Origin: Membranihabitans marinus
GTDB taxonomy: Bacteria; Bacteroidota; Bacteroidia; Chitinophagales; Saprospiraceae
Direction: 5' to 3'
NCBI RefSeq assembly: GCF_021729155.1
Contig: NZ_JAJQYA010000015.1
Location: forward strand, 59,922-123,921
Length of the DNA stretch: 64,000 bases
Part shown: piece after piece, positions 35,563 through 45,650 of the stretch
How the letters are laid out: each line of letters starts with the position of its first letter
Numbering within the stretch: the stretch's first letter is position 1
Program-made: the position numbers and the translations under genes
Notes under the pieces: generated by a model
Database searches by the model: none
What the model was told of the DNA's origin: nothing
What the model saw: only the letters and a program-made list of their open reading frames with translations

Positions 35563-36972
35563 CTATACCGTCATGGTTTTCCATTTCCCTTTTCTAAATA
35601 AAATCATAGCTACAATGGCTATCATTACCTCGGCCACTGTGATGGCAATATATACGCCCATTGGCCCCATGTCCCAATGAATGGCTGCCAAATAAGCAAA
35701 AGGCACTTGAAAAATCCAAAAGCAAAAGAAATTGATAACCGTCGGTGTTTGCGTATCTCCAGCTCCATTAAAAGCTTGGGTCATAACCATACCATAGGCG
35801 TAAAAAATATATCCCGCGGCTATAATTTGCAGACTTAAAGCACCGGCTTCAATCACAGCATTGACTTCTGTAAATAGACCAATAATTGGATGGGCGAAAA
35901 ACAAATAGATCAAGGAAAAAACACCCATAAACCAGGCATTGTATTTACCGGTTATCCAAACAGATTCTTCAGCGCGATTGGCTTGATTGGCACCGAGATT
36001 TTGTCCCACTAGAGTAGCCGCTGCATTGCTGATTCCCCAAGCTGGCATCATAGTAAATGTAATTACACGAATAGAAATGGTGTAGCCTGCCAATACCTCA
36101 CTGCCAAACTCGGCCATGATTCTCATTAACAAAACCCAACTCGAAGTACCGATTAGAAACTGACCTATCCCTCCTAAGGAAATTTTAATTAAATTTTTCA
36201 TTATTCGCCAATGAATAACCCAATCCTTCATGGTGAGCTGGATTCTAGTCCAACCGTAAAATAAAACAAAGAGCTGAAAAACTACAGCACTTCCCCGTCC
36301 AATATTGGTAGCTATCCCGGCGCCTTCAACTCCAAAAGCAGGCACTGGGCCCCAACCAAAAATAAAGATAGGGTCCAAGATAATGTTTAAGCCATTGGAC
36401 AACACCAGCGACCACATAGCAAAAGAAGCATCCCCAGCCCCCCTAAAGATGGCATTGATCAAAAACAATAGCATAATGGTGATATTCCCTCCGAGTAACC
36501 ATTGGGTATAACGATAGCCCTCATTGATTACCGCTGGACTAGCCCCCATAAGCGCCAATATTTCTCGAGCATATCTAAAGCCCAGAATACCCACTATTAC
36601 GGCAACCAATACTCCCAATAGAATGGCCTGACTCGCCGTCTTTTTTGCTTGAGCCAGATTTTCTTCCCCAATTCTGCGTGCAACCAATGCAGTCACCGCC
36701 ATACTCAATCCTATGGCTATGGCATAAACCAAGGTGATTACTGATTCTGTCAAACCTATAGTAGCTACGGCTTCTACACTGATTCTTGACACATAAATGA
36801 TATCTACCAAAGCAAATACCGACTCCATCAACATCTCGATGATCATGGGAATGGCCAATAAAAAAATGGCTCTGCGAATACTACCTTGGGTATATTGAAA
36901 TTCTTTACCTGAAAGAGCCTCTAGGAGACTGTTAAAAAACGATGGCTGTTCCGGTGTTTGATTATTTTCCAC
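35563..36972 (-). CDS. MATE-family multidrug efflux transporter
   Basis: 469 residues with 12 hydrophobic helices in two similar halves. Family segments include GSIRRAIFLLAIPMIIEMLM, RGAGDASFAMWSLVLSNGLN and FNGAGDTQTPTVINF. It exports cationic compounds in exchange for protons or sodium at the inner membrane. A second MATE gene lies at 39678. The substrate cannot be read from the sequence. Confidence 0.92.
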   Translation of the reverse strand: MENNQTPEQPSFFNSLLEALSGKEFQYTQGSIRRAIFLLAIPMIIEMLMESVFALVDIIYVSRISVEAVATIGLTESVITLVYAIAIGLSMAVTALVARRIGEENLAQAKKTASQAILLGVLVAVIVGILGFRYAREILALMGASPAVINEGYRYTQWLLGGNITIMLLFLINAIFRGAGDASFAMWSLVLSNGLNIILDPIFIFGWGPVPAFGVEGAGIATNIGRGSAVVFQLFVLFYGWTRIQLTMKDWVIHWRIMKNLIKISLGGIGQFLIGTSSWVLLMRIMAEFGSEVLAGYTISIRVITFTMMPAWGISNAAATLVGQNLGANQANRAEESVWITGKYNAWFMGVFSLIYLFFAHPIIGLFTEVNAVIEAGALSLQIIAAGYIFYAYGMVMTQAFNGAGDTQTPTVINFFCFWIFQVPFAYLAAIHWDMGPMGVYIAITVAEVMIAIVAMILFRKGKWKTMTV

Positions 36973-37155
36973 AAATAGAAATTTTAAATAATATAAAGGA
37001 ATGATCCTCCTAATCCATTTAGAGGATACTATTGCATAGCACAGCTGCTATATAACCCATTTAAAATTTCTTAAACATTCATAATCTTGCAATTATAAGG
37101 AATATTTTAAAAATAATTTTCAGAATTTGACTTGAACGCAAAAAAATAATAATGG

Positions 37156-37857
37156 TTACAAGTCCCCCAACAACGGTCTAACCACTACATCTTCCAGTAC
37201 GGATTTATTTTCCAACTCGGTGGCCAATAAGACAATCTTAGCTATATCTGAAGCCTCCATTAGCCTGTCCTTAGGCAAATCCACTCCTGCCCAACTGTTG
37301 GACCAAGTTGCTCCAGGCATAATGTTGGTCACCCTTATTCCATATTCCTTGAGTTCTTCTCGCAAACCTTTCCCCAGGCCCAACATAGCAAATTTGGATA
37401 TAGAATAAGATCCTCCATTGGGATAGGCCTTTAGCCCAGCCACGGAAGATATATTAATAATATGTCCACTGCCTTGAGATATCATTTGTGGGATAAAACT
37501 CCTAGACATTCTATAGGCACTATAGACATTGGTATTCATGGTCATTTCTAGGACGCCATCATCTTCTTCGTGTATTTTTCCAGGAATAAACACTCCTGCA
37601 TTATTGATCAATACATCAATTGATGTCCAATGTTCGAGACAATTTTTAGCAAATTTATTTATTTCGACATGATTTGTAACGTCAACGGACTGGATAAAAA
37701 CATCGGTACAATTTGTCGAAGTTAAAATATCGGCTTTTAACACCTCTAACTTACTGAAAGTTCGTGCGCAAAGCGCCAAAGCATTATCTTTGCTTGCAAA
37801 AGCGTAAGCGATGGCTTTTCCTATCCCTTCCGTCGCTCCGGTTATAACAATATTCAT
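37156..37857 (-). CDS. Short-chain dehydrogenase/reductase
   Basis: 233 residues with the classical SDR plan: NAD(P)-binding TGATEGIGKAIAYAF, NNAGVFIPG, catalytic Ser in IINISSVAGLKAYPNGGSYS with Tyr and Lys in YSISKFA. The Gly-rich loop with a following polar residue suits NADP. The substrate is unknown. It is divergent from the MlaE-like gene with an 80-bp shared upstream region. Confidence 0.9.
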   Translation of the reverse strand: MNIVITGATEGIGKAIAYAFASKDNALALCARTFSKLEVLKADILTSTNCTDVFIQSVDVTNHVEINKFAKNCLEHWTSIDVLINNAGVFIPGKIHEEDDGVLEMTMNTNVYSAYRMSRSFIPQMISQGSGHIINISSVAGLKAYPNGGSYSISKFAMLGLGKGLREELKEYGIRVTNIMPGATWSNSWAGVDLPKDRLMEASDIAKIVLLATELENKSVLEDVVVRPLLGDL

Positions 37858-37937
37858 AGTGAGATTTTTCTAATTATAGGTAAAATAAAATTGAATCACT
37901 TTATAAAATTAGATTAATTTACCATATTTACAATCTT

Positions 37938-38684
37938 ATGATTAAATCATTGCTTATTCACACAGGCCGATATGTTAGTTTGTTGATCTCCACTATGAGA
38001 AGACCGACAAATCTCAAAATGTACTGGAAAGAAATCATTCGCCAGATGTATGATATCGGCGTTGGTTCCGTAACGATTGTAGCCCTTATTGCCATATTTA
38101 TTGGTGCCGTTTCTGCAGTTCAATTTAGTTATCAAATTGGCGGATCCTTTATTCCCAACTATTACATTGGATATATAGTGAGGGACATGACCATTATAGA
38201 ATTGGCCCCTACCTTTACGGGATTGGTTTTGGCAGGGAAGGTCGGTTCCAATATGGCTTCTGAAATCGGTGGGATGCGTCAAAAAGAGCACATTGACGCT
38301 ATGGAAGTCATGGGAGTCAATACGGCGAGTTATCTCATTATGCCCAAACTTATTGCGGCTGTTTTTATTATACCTGTCCTCGTATGTATTGGAGCATTTG
38401 TCAGTATCATTGGAGGATATATTGCATCTGTACCTTTTGGCGACTTAAGTCACGTGGATTACATTAAGGGATTGAGATCGTTTTTTGAACCTTTCAATGT
38501 AACCATGATGCTGATCAAGGCGGTGGTATTTTCCTTTATTTTGACCTCGGTATCTTGCTATCAGGGATTCTACGTTGAAGGCGGATCCATTGAGTTGGGA
38601 AAAGCAAGTACCAATGCAGTAGTGGTCAGTGATGTGCTTATATTATTGGCCGATTATATTATTGCTCTTATTCTTACTACTTAA
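37938..38684 (+). CDS. mlaE: MlaE-family ABC transporter permease
   Basis: 248 residues with five or six membrane helices and the MlaE signature ELAPTFTGLVLAGKVGSNMA SEIGGMR, followed by EHIDAMEVMGVNTASYLIMPK. It forms the inner membrane channel of the Mla system, which moves phospholipids between the membranes to keep outer-membrane asymmetry. The ATPase gene follows after 10 bases. No MlaD-like substrate protein is adjacent. Confidence 0.93.
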   Translation: MIKSLLIHTGRYVSLLISTMRRPTNLKMYWKEIIRQMYDIGVGSVTIVALIAIFIGAVSAVQFSYQIGGSFIPNYYIGYIVRDMTIIELAPTFTGLVLAGKVGSNMASEIGGMRQKEHIDAMEVMGVNTASYLIMPKLIAAVFIIPVLVCIGAFVSIIGGYIASVPFGDLSHVDYIKGLRSFFEPFNVTMMLIKAVVFSFILTSVSCYQGFYVEGGSIELGKASTNAVVVSDVLILLADYIIALILTT

Positions 38685-38694
38685 AACCTAGATC

Positions 38695-39468
38695 ATGATC
38701 ACAGCAAAAAATATATTTAAAAGTTTTGATGATCTTGATGTTCTCAAAGGAATATCCATCCATTTTGAGCCCGGTAAGAACAATTTGATTATTGGAAAAA
38801 GTGGTGCAGGTAAAACTGTATTATTAAAAATATTGGTAGGGCTAATGAAACCCACCAGTGGAGAAATATGGTACGACAAATTAAATTTCACTCAACTCCA
38901 CCATCAAGAATTACAAAACCTCCGATTGGAAGTAGGCATGTTGTTTCAGGGATCAGCCTTATTCGATTCGATGACCATTGAAGAAAACATCAGATTTCCA
39001 ATGGATATGTTTACCTCAAAAACCAAGAAACAAAAAGTAAATAGGGTGAATTACTGTTTGGAAAGAGTAAACCTATCTGGCATCAACAACAAATATCCCT
39101 CGGAAATATCAGGGGGGATGCAAAAACGGGTCGGTATTGCTCGTTCCATCGTTTTGGAACCCAAATATTTGTTTTGTGATGAGCCCAATTCTGGATTAGA
39201 TCCCAAAACATCTATTGTAATCGATGAATTGATCAGTGATATTACCCACGAAAACAATATTACCACCATTATCAATACACACGATATGAATTCCGTATTG
39301 GAAATTGGGGACAATATCAACCTCTTATACGAAGGTAAATTGGCTTGGCAGGGCAGCAAAGACGATGTATTGGAATCGGACAATGACAAATTGCTGGACT
39401 TTATATTTGCATCGCCCTTCCTCAAACGACTTAGAGGCAAAGCACTCGAAAGCAATGGTCCTTCGTAA
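38695..39468 (+). CDS. mlaF: MlaF-family ABC transporter ATPase
   Basis: 257 residues: Walker A IGKSGAGKTVLLKIL, Q-loop LFQGSALFDSMTIEENI, signature SEISGGMQKRVGIARSI, Walker B YLFCDEPNSGLDPKTS and switch His INTHDMNS. It powers the adjacent MlaE permease in lipid transport. After the stop, 39469-39677 contains no clear gene or terminator; a 31-codon frame at 39489-39584 is of doubtful value. Confidence 0.93.
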   Translation: MITAKNIFKSFDDLDVLKGISIHFEPGKNNLIIGKSGAGKTVLLKILVGLMKPTSGEIWYDKLNFTQLHHQELQNLRLEVGMLFQGSALFDSMTIEENIRFPMDMFTSKTKKQKVNRVNYCLERVNLSGINNKYPSEISGGMQKRVGIARSIVLEPKYLFCDEPNSGLDPKTSIVIDELISDITHENNITTIINTHDMNSVLEIGDNINLLYEGKLAWQGSKDDVLESDNDKLLDFIFASPFLKRLRGKALESNGPS

Positions 39469-39677
39469 GCCCAGTCTATGATAAATTGATGGTTATTATT
39501 TTGTTTAGCAATCTTCGAGAAAAAATTAATTCAGCCGTTGAATTATACACCGAGCATTGGGTATATGATATCAAAGTTCGGTAGCATGGCTTTCCCGGCA
39601 TAGAGAGCAAATCTCACCATGGATTTGTTTTATAAAAATACCTGGGGTTTATCCTCAAACCAACTGTAGGTATTACC

Positions 39678-41012
39678 TTATTCCATGATGGGACTATGTC
39701 TAGATACTTTGAAAAATCGCACCGTTAGAGTGACGGATAACACGGTTAGACCAATGACCAATCCGTACCAGATTCCACTGGATTCCATGCCTTGATAAAA
39801 AGCCAAATAATAACCAAAAGGTATACCTACAACCCAATATGCCAATGAAATCCAAATGGTCGGAATTCTCACATCGTGCAGTCCTCTCAACAAACCAATA
39901 TCAATAGCCTGAATTGCATCGGGAATTTGAAAAACCCCAGCCAATACCAGTAAAACTGAAGCCCATGCCACCACTTCTGCCTCACTATTAAACAAATAAG
40001 GCATATAGTCCTTGGTCAAGGCAAAAAATACTGCGCATATAACACCGTATATCAAACCCATGATCAATGTTTTTCTTCCGATAGTACGGACATCATTGAC
40101 CTTGCCACGCCCCAAAGCGTTGCCCACCAAAATAGAACCTGCAGCACTTAAGCCCATGGACACCATAAAGGTCAGAGAGGCAATACCGATGGCAATTTGA
40201 TGAGCAGCCTGTTGAACTGCGCCAAACCACCCAATCATAATCCCAGAGACTGCAAAAGCGCCAGATTCCATAGCGTACTGCAAGCTTGAGGGAATCCCTA
40301 TACGCAACAACTCTTTTAACCTACTCACTTCCAAGGTCAGGGAAGAAGACAAGTCTGTTCTATATTTTTGAAATTGAGGAGCCTTTAACAATATCCACAA
40401 CAAAGCTATGAATATAATAATCCTGCTAATTAGAGTACCTAAACCAGCTCCGTAGAGTCCGTATTCTGGCATTCCAAATTTGCCAAATATAAAGATGTAA
40501 TTTAAAAAAGTATTGATGGGTATGGACAGCAAGGACAGCATCATAGCTGTTCGAGTAAACTCCAAACCATCGGCTATTTGTTTCAATGCCAAAAACATTA
40601 ACATGGGAAGACTAGACCATGCCATGATTACAAGATAATCTTCAGAAGCGGCAGCCACCTCAGGATCTTGATCCAAATGATATACAATGGAAGACCCCCA
40701 ATCTAAGCCAACTGCGATCAAGATCGCAAATATGGTTACCAACACAAATCCATTGAAACCTATATGGGCACAACTTTTATATGATTTATTGCCATTGGCT
40801 GAGGCCACCAATGGTGAAATGGCAAAGGTAAGCCCCATTCCCATAATAAAAGGGATGGCCAAAATATTGTTGACCAGAGCTGAAGCAGCCAATAAAATAG
40901 CGCTTATTGAACCGACCATAGCACTATCGATTATCCCCAACATCATCTGGGTCAAATTACCTAATATAATGGGGAGGGAGACCTTGATTATCCGCTTGTT
41001 ACTTGCTTCCAT
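39678..41012 (-). CDS. MATE-family efflux transporter, NorM-like
   Basis: 444 residues with 12 helices. The N-terminus IIKVSLPIILGNLTQMMLGI and IDSAMVGSISAILLAA is the conserved NorM start; PLVASANGNKS and GIGIPSSLQYAMESGAF-type sequence (RIGIPSSLQYAMESGAFAVS) follow. It is a drug/sodium or drug/proton antiporter of the inner membrane. Only distantly similar to the MATE gene at 35563, so not a recent duplicate. It is downstream of nrdJ on the same strand, but a terminator lies between. Confidence 0.92.
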   Translation of the reverse strand: MEASNKRIIKVSLPIILGNLTQMMLGIIDSAMVGSISAILLAASALVNNILAIPFIMGMGLTFAISPLVASANGNKSYKSCAHIGFNGFVLVTIFAILIAVGLDWGSSIVYHLDQDPEVAAASEDYLVIMAWSSLPMLMFLALKQIADGLEFTRTAMMLSLLSIPINTFLNYIFIFGKFGMPEYGLYGAGLGTLISRIIIFIALLWILLKAPQFQKYRTDLSSSLTLEVSRLKELLRIGIPSSLQYAMESGAFAVSGIMIGWFGAVQQAAHQIAIGIASLTFMVSMGLSAAGSILVGNALGRGKVNDVRTIGRKTLIMGLIYGVICAVFFALTKDYMPYLFNSEAEVVAWASVLLVLAGVFQIPDAIQAIDIGLLRGLHDVRIPTIWISLAYWVVGIPFGYYLAFYQGMESSGIWYGLVIGLTVLSVTLTVRFFKVSRHSPIME

Positions 41013-41060
41013 TTACTGTTATTCTCGCGCAAAATTACTAAAACAAATGGCCTAAACATA

Positions 41061-41095
41061 AAAAGGGTAACGAATGATTCCGTTACCCTTTTATT
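41061..41095 (-). terminator. Terminator downstream of nrdJ
   Basis: AAAAGGGTAACG / CGTTACCCTTTT is a perfect 12-bp stem with an 8-nt loop, flanked by A on one side and T on the other, so it can act on both strands. It separates nrdJ from the MATE gene. Confidence 0.85.
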
Positions 41096-41115
41096 ATTTA
41101 ATCGCTGTTGTTATT

Positions 41116-43692
41116 TTATCCGCATTTGCTATATCCACAACTCTTACAAGCGAGGCAACCTTCTTCATATACCAATCCTTTGGGATCTTCACAGTTGGGG
41201 CACTTCTTATCTACTGCCACCATACCGTCGGCTATATATTTTTTCAATGCCCTAGCTACACCGTTTTTCCATGTATTGATGTTTTCATCGTATAGATTCA
41301 ATCCAATAATCAAATCAGCTACGTCTGCAATAGGCATATTATGTCTCAATACTCCTGAGATCAACTTGGCGTAATTCCAATATTCTTTATCAAATGATCT
41401 AGAAAGACCTTCAATCGTGATGCGATAACCATCTTTGTCTATAAATTGGAAATCGTAGCGACTCGATCCTTTGTCAGATTTGTTTTTAATTACCCAGCCT
41501 TTATTTACAAAAGACGGTAGATTAAAGGAATCCTCCATTTTACCAGTAAATATTTCGTAAGGTCTTCCATCGACTAAACCGACAACGGCCAACCATTTTT
41601 CGTATTCATTTTGGAAGCGTACCACATCGGCTTCTATCTTTTTGGGACGTTTAGCTGGAGTAAATACTTTGGCTAAACTTTCGGAGTCTGTCAATTGGGA
41701 ATTAGTTTCTCCTTCTGTCTCCTCTGCATCGTTGGACACCAAAACCCCACTTCTCGATCCATCTCTATATACGGTAATCCCTTTCAACCCGCGCTTCCAC
41801 GATTCTACATAGATTTCACCAACTTTCTCAACACTTACATCGGAAGGTAGGTTGATGGTTGAACTTATAGAATGAGTTACATATTTTTGAACTAAGGCCT
41901 GCATTTGTACCCGTTGTACCCAATTGATCTCAGGTGCTGTCGAACCCACATAAGGACTCTCTTGAATATCTGTTTGCCCAGTAGTATCCATCCATGTTTT
42001 CAATTTTGGATGAAATACATCGAATTCTTCCCAAGCATCTCCCATATCATCTATAAAAGTAGCTTTGGCGGTTTTATCTACCCCATTGATTTTTCTTCGA
42101 CGTTTATAGGACAACAAAAACACGGGTTCAATACCAGAAGAAGTATGAGCCAACATACTCAATGTTCCAGTTGGAGCTACTGTACTAATAGAAATATTTC
42201 TACGTCCAAATTTCATCATACGGCTGTATAATTCTGGAAATTCAGCCTCCATCATTTGAACAAACTCCGATGTGTGCTCTATAGAAGGATCGAATCCATC
42301 AAAAGGACCTCTCTCTATGGCCATGTCTACCGAACTATCAAATTCTGCTTGTAATTTAGCACGCATTACTTGATCTACGACGTCTAAGGCTTGATCTCCA
42401 TCAAACTTCAATCCGAGAGCGGCGCACATATCTGCCAAAGCAGTAAATCCAAGACCTGTTCTTCTACCCTTTTGTCCGTTTTCGTACAACAATTTCCAGG
42501 TATCAATTTCTGTTTGCTTTATATGAGAAGGTTCTGGATCAGCATTAACTTTTTCCAATATTCTTTCGATTGCTCCCAATTCCAAGTCTACGAGATTGTC
42601 CATTAAGTGTTGAGACTCGTAAGTGACTTTGTAAAATTTATCAAAATCAAATTTTGCATCTTTTGTAAATGGATTCTCAACAAAGCTAAACAGGTTAATA
42701 GCGATCAATCTACAGCTATCTCCCCCTTGCATGGCGATTTCCGAACAAGGATTGGTCGAACTGTTTTCGAAAGCAGGATAAACCGACGATGTACTATAGG
42801 TATGCTGGCGATCCCAGAATATCAATCCGGGCTCTGCAGTATTATGTGCACATTTGATAATGGTATTCCACAATTCTCTTGCATTGATTTCTTTGCTATA
42901 CTGAGGTTCTGCGGCATCAATTGGCCATCGAAGTTTAAAAGAACCATCTTGATCTACGGCTTTCATAAATTCATCGGACAATCTTACCGAGATATTGGCT
43001 CCGGTTACCTTGGCTAGGTTTTGTTTGATGGTCACGAAATCTTCAATATCTGGGTGAGCCACATCGATGGTCAACATCAAAGCTCCTCTTCGTCCATTTT
43101 GTGCAACTTCTCTGGTGGTATTTGAAAACCGCTCCATAAAAGAGACCGCTCCAGTAGTCGTACCTGCGGCATTGGATACATTGGCATCCTTCGGACGAAG
43201 TCCAGAGATATCAACACCTACCCCACATCTTCTCTTAAACAACTGAACCAACTGTTGATCGGTATACATGACTCCACCATAAGAATCAAATACTGGAGGA
43301 ACCACTACACAATTGGAGAGCGAAGCAATCATTTCGGTATTGCCCAAAGCTGCCATTACACTTCCCTGAGGGATGACGTATTTAAAATCCTTGAACAAAT
43401 TATAAATATCGGCTTCAGTCAAGGCCATTCTACTCTTACCATAATCAGACAAAGATTTTGATCGATTATCAGTATGGTATTTTGCTTCTACTTTGGCAAA
43501 TTCCTTAGCCATTCGTCGATGCATATCATCTGGTGAGGTTTCTAAAAAACTACCTTGCTGATCGCGTACTGCATATTTATTTATCCATGTTGTCGCAGCG
43601 AGTTCATCTCCATCAAAATATTTTTGAGCGATTTCTAAAACTTCTTGATAGGAATGCTTTTCTTTTTCCAATATAATTTCTGGTGAATTCAT
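41116..43692 (-). CDS. nrdJ: Adenosylcobalamin-dependent (class II) ribonucleotide reductase
   Basis: 858 residues: GNTEMIASLSNCVVVPPV with the first active-site cysteine, GVGVDISGLRP, STNPCSEIAMQGGDSCRL with the NPCSE radical-site motif, and ISTVAPTGTLSMLAHTSSGI EPVF. The C-terminus carries a zinc ribbon-like CPNCEDPKGLVYEEGCLACK followed by the SCGYSKCG thiols. It reduces ribonucleotides to deoxyribonucleotides using coenzyme B12. No B12 riboswitch consensus is visible upstream. Monocistronic by its terminator and a long upstream gap. Confidence 0.95.
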   Translation of the reverse strand: MNSPEIILEKEKHSYQEVLEIAQKYFDGDELAATTWINKYAVRDQQGSFLETSPDDMHRRMAKEFAKVEAKYHTDNRSKSLSDYGKSRMALTEADIYNLFKDFKYVIPQGSVMAALGNTEMIASLSNCVVVPPVFDSYGGVMYTDQQLVQLFKRRCGVGVDISGLRPKDANVSNAAGTTTGAVSFMERFSNTTREVAQNGRRGALMLTIDVAHPDIEDFVTIKQNLAKVTGANISVRLSDEFMKAVDQDGSFKLRWPIDAAEPQYSKEINARELWNTIIKCAHNTAEPGLIFWDRQHTYSTSSVYPAFENSSTNPCSEIAMQGGDSCRLIAINLFSFVENPFTKDAKFDFDKFYKVTYESQHLMDNLVDLELGAIERILEKVNADPEPSHIKQTEIDTWKLLYENGQKGRRTGLGFTALADMCAALGLKFDGDQALDVVDQVMRAKLQAEFDSSVDMAIERGPFDGFDPSIEHTSEFVQMMEAEFPELYSRMMKFGRRNISISTVAPTGTLSMLAHTSSGIEPVFLLSYKRRRKINGVDKTAKATFIDDMGDAWEEFDVFHPKLKTWMDTTGQTDIQESPYVGSTAPEINWVQRVQMQALVQKYVTHSISSTINLPSDVSVEKVGEIYVESWKRGLKGITVYRDGSRSGVLVSNDAEETEGETNSQLTDSESLAKVFTPAKRPKKIEADVVRFQNEYEKWLAVVGLVDGRPYEIFTGKMEDSFNLPSFVNKGWVIKNKSDKGSSRYDFQFIDKDGYRITIEGLSRSFDKEYWNYAKLISGVLRHNMPIADVADLIIGLNLYDENINTWKNGVARALKKYIADGMVAVDKKCPNCEDPKGLVYEEGCLACKSCGYSKCG

Positions 43693-44521
43693 TTGATCTT
43701 AATTGTAAAAATTTCTTTAATTATATTTTTTATGTTTTTTATTTTTGAAAATTTTCATCCTCAAAAAAAATTTTTTCTCTTTATTATTTTCGACATCACG
43801 AACTTATTAAATAAAATTGTAACATAAAAATTTTATTTTTTTAAGTTACCAACAACTTCACAAGTTATTAACATACCTCGACATCTCCACTAATTATCAA
43901 TACTTTATATATCTCAATACAGACACATTATCAAATATACTAATAAACATTTTTAAAACGAGATGAAAAATTTTCATTTTTAAAATGAAAAACTTTTGTC
44001 TCATGAAAAATATTTTCAACTGAATTAAAACAAAAATATCATTAAGGTTGTTCCGATGTTCCCTTTATAAAAACACCAAGTTGGTTTTGAAAGGCTCACA
44101 AAATTAGAGAAAAAATATTCAAAAAAGGAATCGATTTTATTCCAAAAAATCAATCACACCCCCTTTCCTTTGATGAAAATTATAAGTACAAAAGTCTAAA
44201 ACCATGATGATCAACTGAATGAAACAGAAGAAAAAAATTATCAATTTTCGTGAAAAAAATATGGCCTTGCCGGCAACCAAACCCATTCCATTCAAACAAA
44301 AAAACTCCCTACATTTCCAATCCAAGTTCAATACATTTTATATCCACCTAATACCAATAATAAAATAATGCAACAGCTATTGCACACCAACATCTATTAG
44401 AAAAAATTCGCCCCTAGACAATAAGACTAAAGTTTAAGCTTTCCACTTTTTAACCCAGCTATTTAATATATTTATCTGATATTTTCTAACCCCTAATTGG
44501 CAACAAAACAACATCACAACC
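43693..44521. other. AT-rich stretch upstream of nrdJ with a long hairpin
   Basis: About 830 bases without a convincing gene. At 43960-44002 GAGATGAAAAATTTTCATTT and its inverse AAATGAAAAACTTTTGTCTC make a stem of about 21 positions with two mismatches. GAAAATTTTCATC near 43748 repeats its arm. No NrdR-box pair or B12 box was recognised. A minus-strand frame at 44137-44331 is Phe-rich and not convincing. Nothing resembling a guanidine riboswitch precedes the SMR gene at 44522. Confidence 0.5.
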
Positions 44522-44848
44522 ATGAATTGGATTTTATTAATTATAGCTGGACTTTTTGAAATTGGATTTGCCACTTGCTTGGGCAAAGCCAAAAACGCTA
44601 CTGGGTTAACTTCTACCTATTGGTATGGAGGATTTCTAATCTGTCTTGCCATAAGCATGACATTGTTGATCAAGGCCAGTCAAAGCCTCCCCATCGGCAC
44701 AGCTTATGCGGTATGGACAGGGATTGGAGCAGTGGGAAGTGTCTTGGTAGGTATTTTCCTTTTTAAAGACCCCGTTGATTTTTGGCGATTGTTTTTCATC
44801 ACCACCCTCATCATATCCCTCATCGGGTTAAAACTAGCCAGTCATTAA
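44522..44848 (+). CDS. sugE: Small multidrug resistance family exporter, Gdx/SugE type
   Basis: 108 residues with four helices. MNWILLIIAGLFEIGFATCL includes the essential membrane Glu13, and SLPIGTAYAVWTGIGAVGSV is the Gdx/SugE signature. Gdx proteins export guanidinium with proton exchange; QAC export is the alternative for SMR proteins. No ykkC-type guanidine riboswitch is seen in the 5' region, so guanidine control is not evident. Single gene. Confidence 0.88.
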   Translation: MNWILLIIAGLFEIGFATCLGKAKNATGLTSTYWYGGFLICLAISMTLLIKASQSLPIGTAYAVWTGIGAVGSVLVGIFLFKDPVDFWRLFFITTLIISLIGLKLASH

Positions 44849-45048
44849 AACTGATAATTCAAACCTTGAAATTCATCTCTTATTCAAATCTATAAACTCA
44901 TCAACTGTTCAATACAAAGCTTTCTCCCAATCCCTAACATCACTTTCATAGGCTACAACCGTCATCCCACAACGAAACAATCTACCAAACTTAGCACAGT
45001 ATGTTTCATTCTAATTTTGTATTTTACTCATAATAACCCATCAGTATT

Positions 45049-45543
45049 ATGAAGCAACCCATATTAACCATATCAAAGACTCAGGTAGACAAGGCCATCA
45101 ATCTAGTATGTTTTATATTATTACTCATTTTATTTGGCCTGCCTATATTTTACTATTCTATATTACCCGATCGAATACCCATACATTTTAGAGCTCAGGG
45201 CCAGGTCGATCGCTACGATGAAAAAATATGGATATTCTTGGCTCCCTCTTTAGGACTCATCACCTACCTTGGACTTCGTATATTGATTTTATTTCCACAC
45301 AAGTTCAATTATTGGGTGACCATAACCAAAGACAATGCCTACTACCAATATAAAAATGCCATAAGAATGCTTCGGATTTTAAATGTTATTATTCTAACCT
45401 CTTTAACCTATCTCAATTACATGATCATTCGAGTTGCCCTAGGCTTTAGAGAAGACATAGGATTTTCTTTTATCTTAACTATGATTATCATAAGTTTTGG
45501 AGTAATCTTTACATTTCAGAGAGCCTCTCTTAAAAACAAATAG
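45049..45543 (+). CDS. DUF1648-domain membrane protein
   Basis: 164 residues with four hydrophobic helices. Between the first two lies LPDRIPIHFRAQGQVDRYDE, the DUF1648 motif (P-x-HF-x-x-G-x-x-D) also found at the N-terminus of SdpI immunity proteins. It is an inner membrane protein of unknown function. It converges with the sigma factor gene at 45651, with about 100 bases between the two stops. Confidence 0.85.
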   Translation: MKQPILTISKTQVDKAINLVCFILLLILFGLPIFYYSILPDRIPIHFRAQGQVDRYDEKIWIFLAPSLGLITYLGLRILILFPHKFNYWVTITKDNAYYQYKNAIRMLRILNVIILTSLTYLNYMIIRVALGFREDIGFSFILTMIIISFGVIFTFQRASLKNK

Positions 45544-45650
45544 ACTCTGCATAAGTATTGCTCCACGATGAATAATACCAAATGTATTTATTATAGTATT
45601 GAATCAGCTATGGACTATCTGAAATTACTACTCAAGAAAAAAAGAATTGT

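Noticed and set aside
39489..39584. 31-codon frame after mlaF with protein-like composition
   Set aside because: Too short to judge, no neighbour coupling and no recognisable motif. It may be a relic.
43693..43960. Cobalamin riboswitch before nrdJ
   Set aside because: No B12-box consensus is present in the leader; the sequence is AT-rich with simple inverted repeats only.
44137..44331. 64-codon Phe-rich frame on the minus strand upstream of the SMR exporter gene
   Set aside because: Composition reflects AT-rich DNA. There is no plausible start context and nothing homologous comes to mind.
44350..44521. Guanidine-I (ykkC) riboswitch before the SMR gene
   Set aside because: The conserved ACGA/ACCGAAGG-type motifs of that riboswitch are absent.
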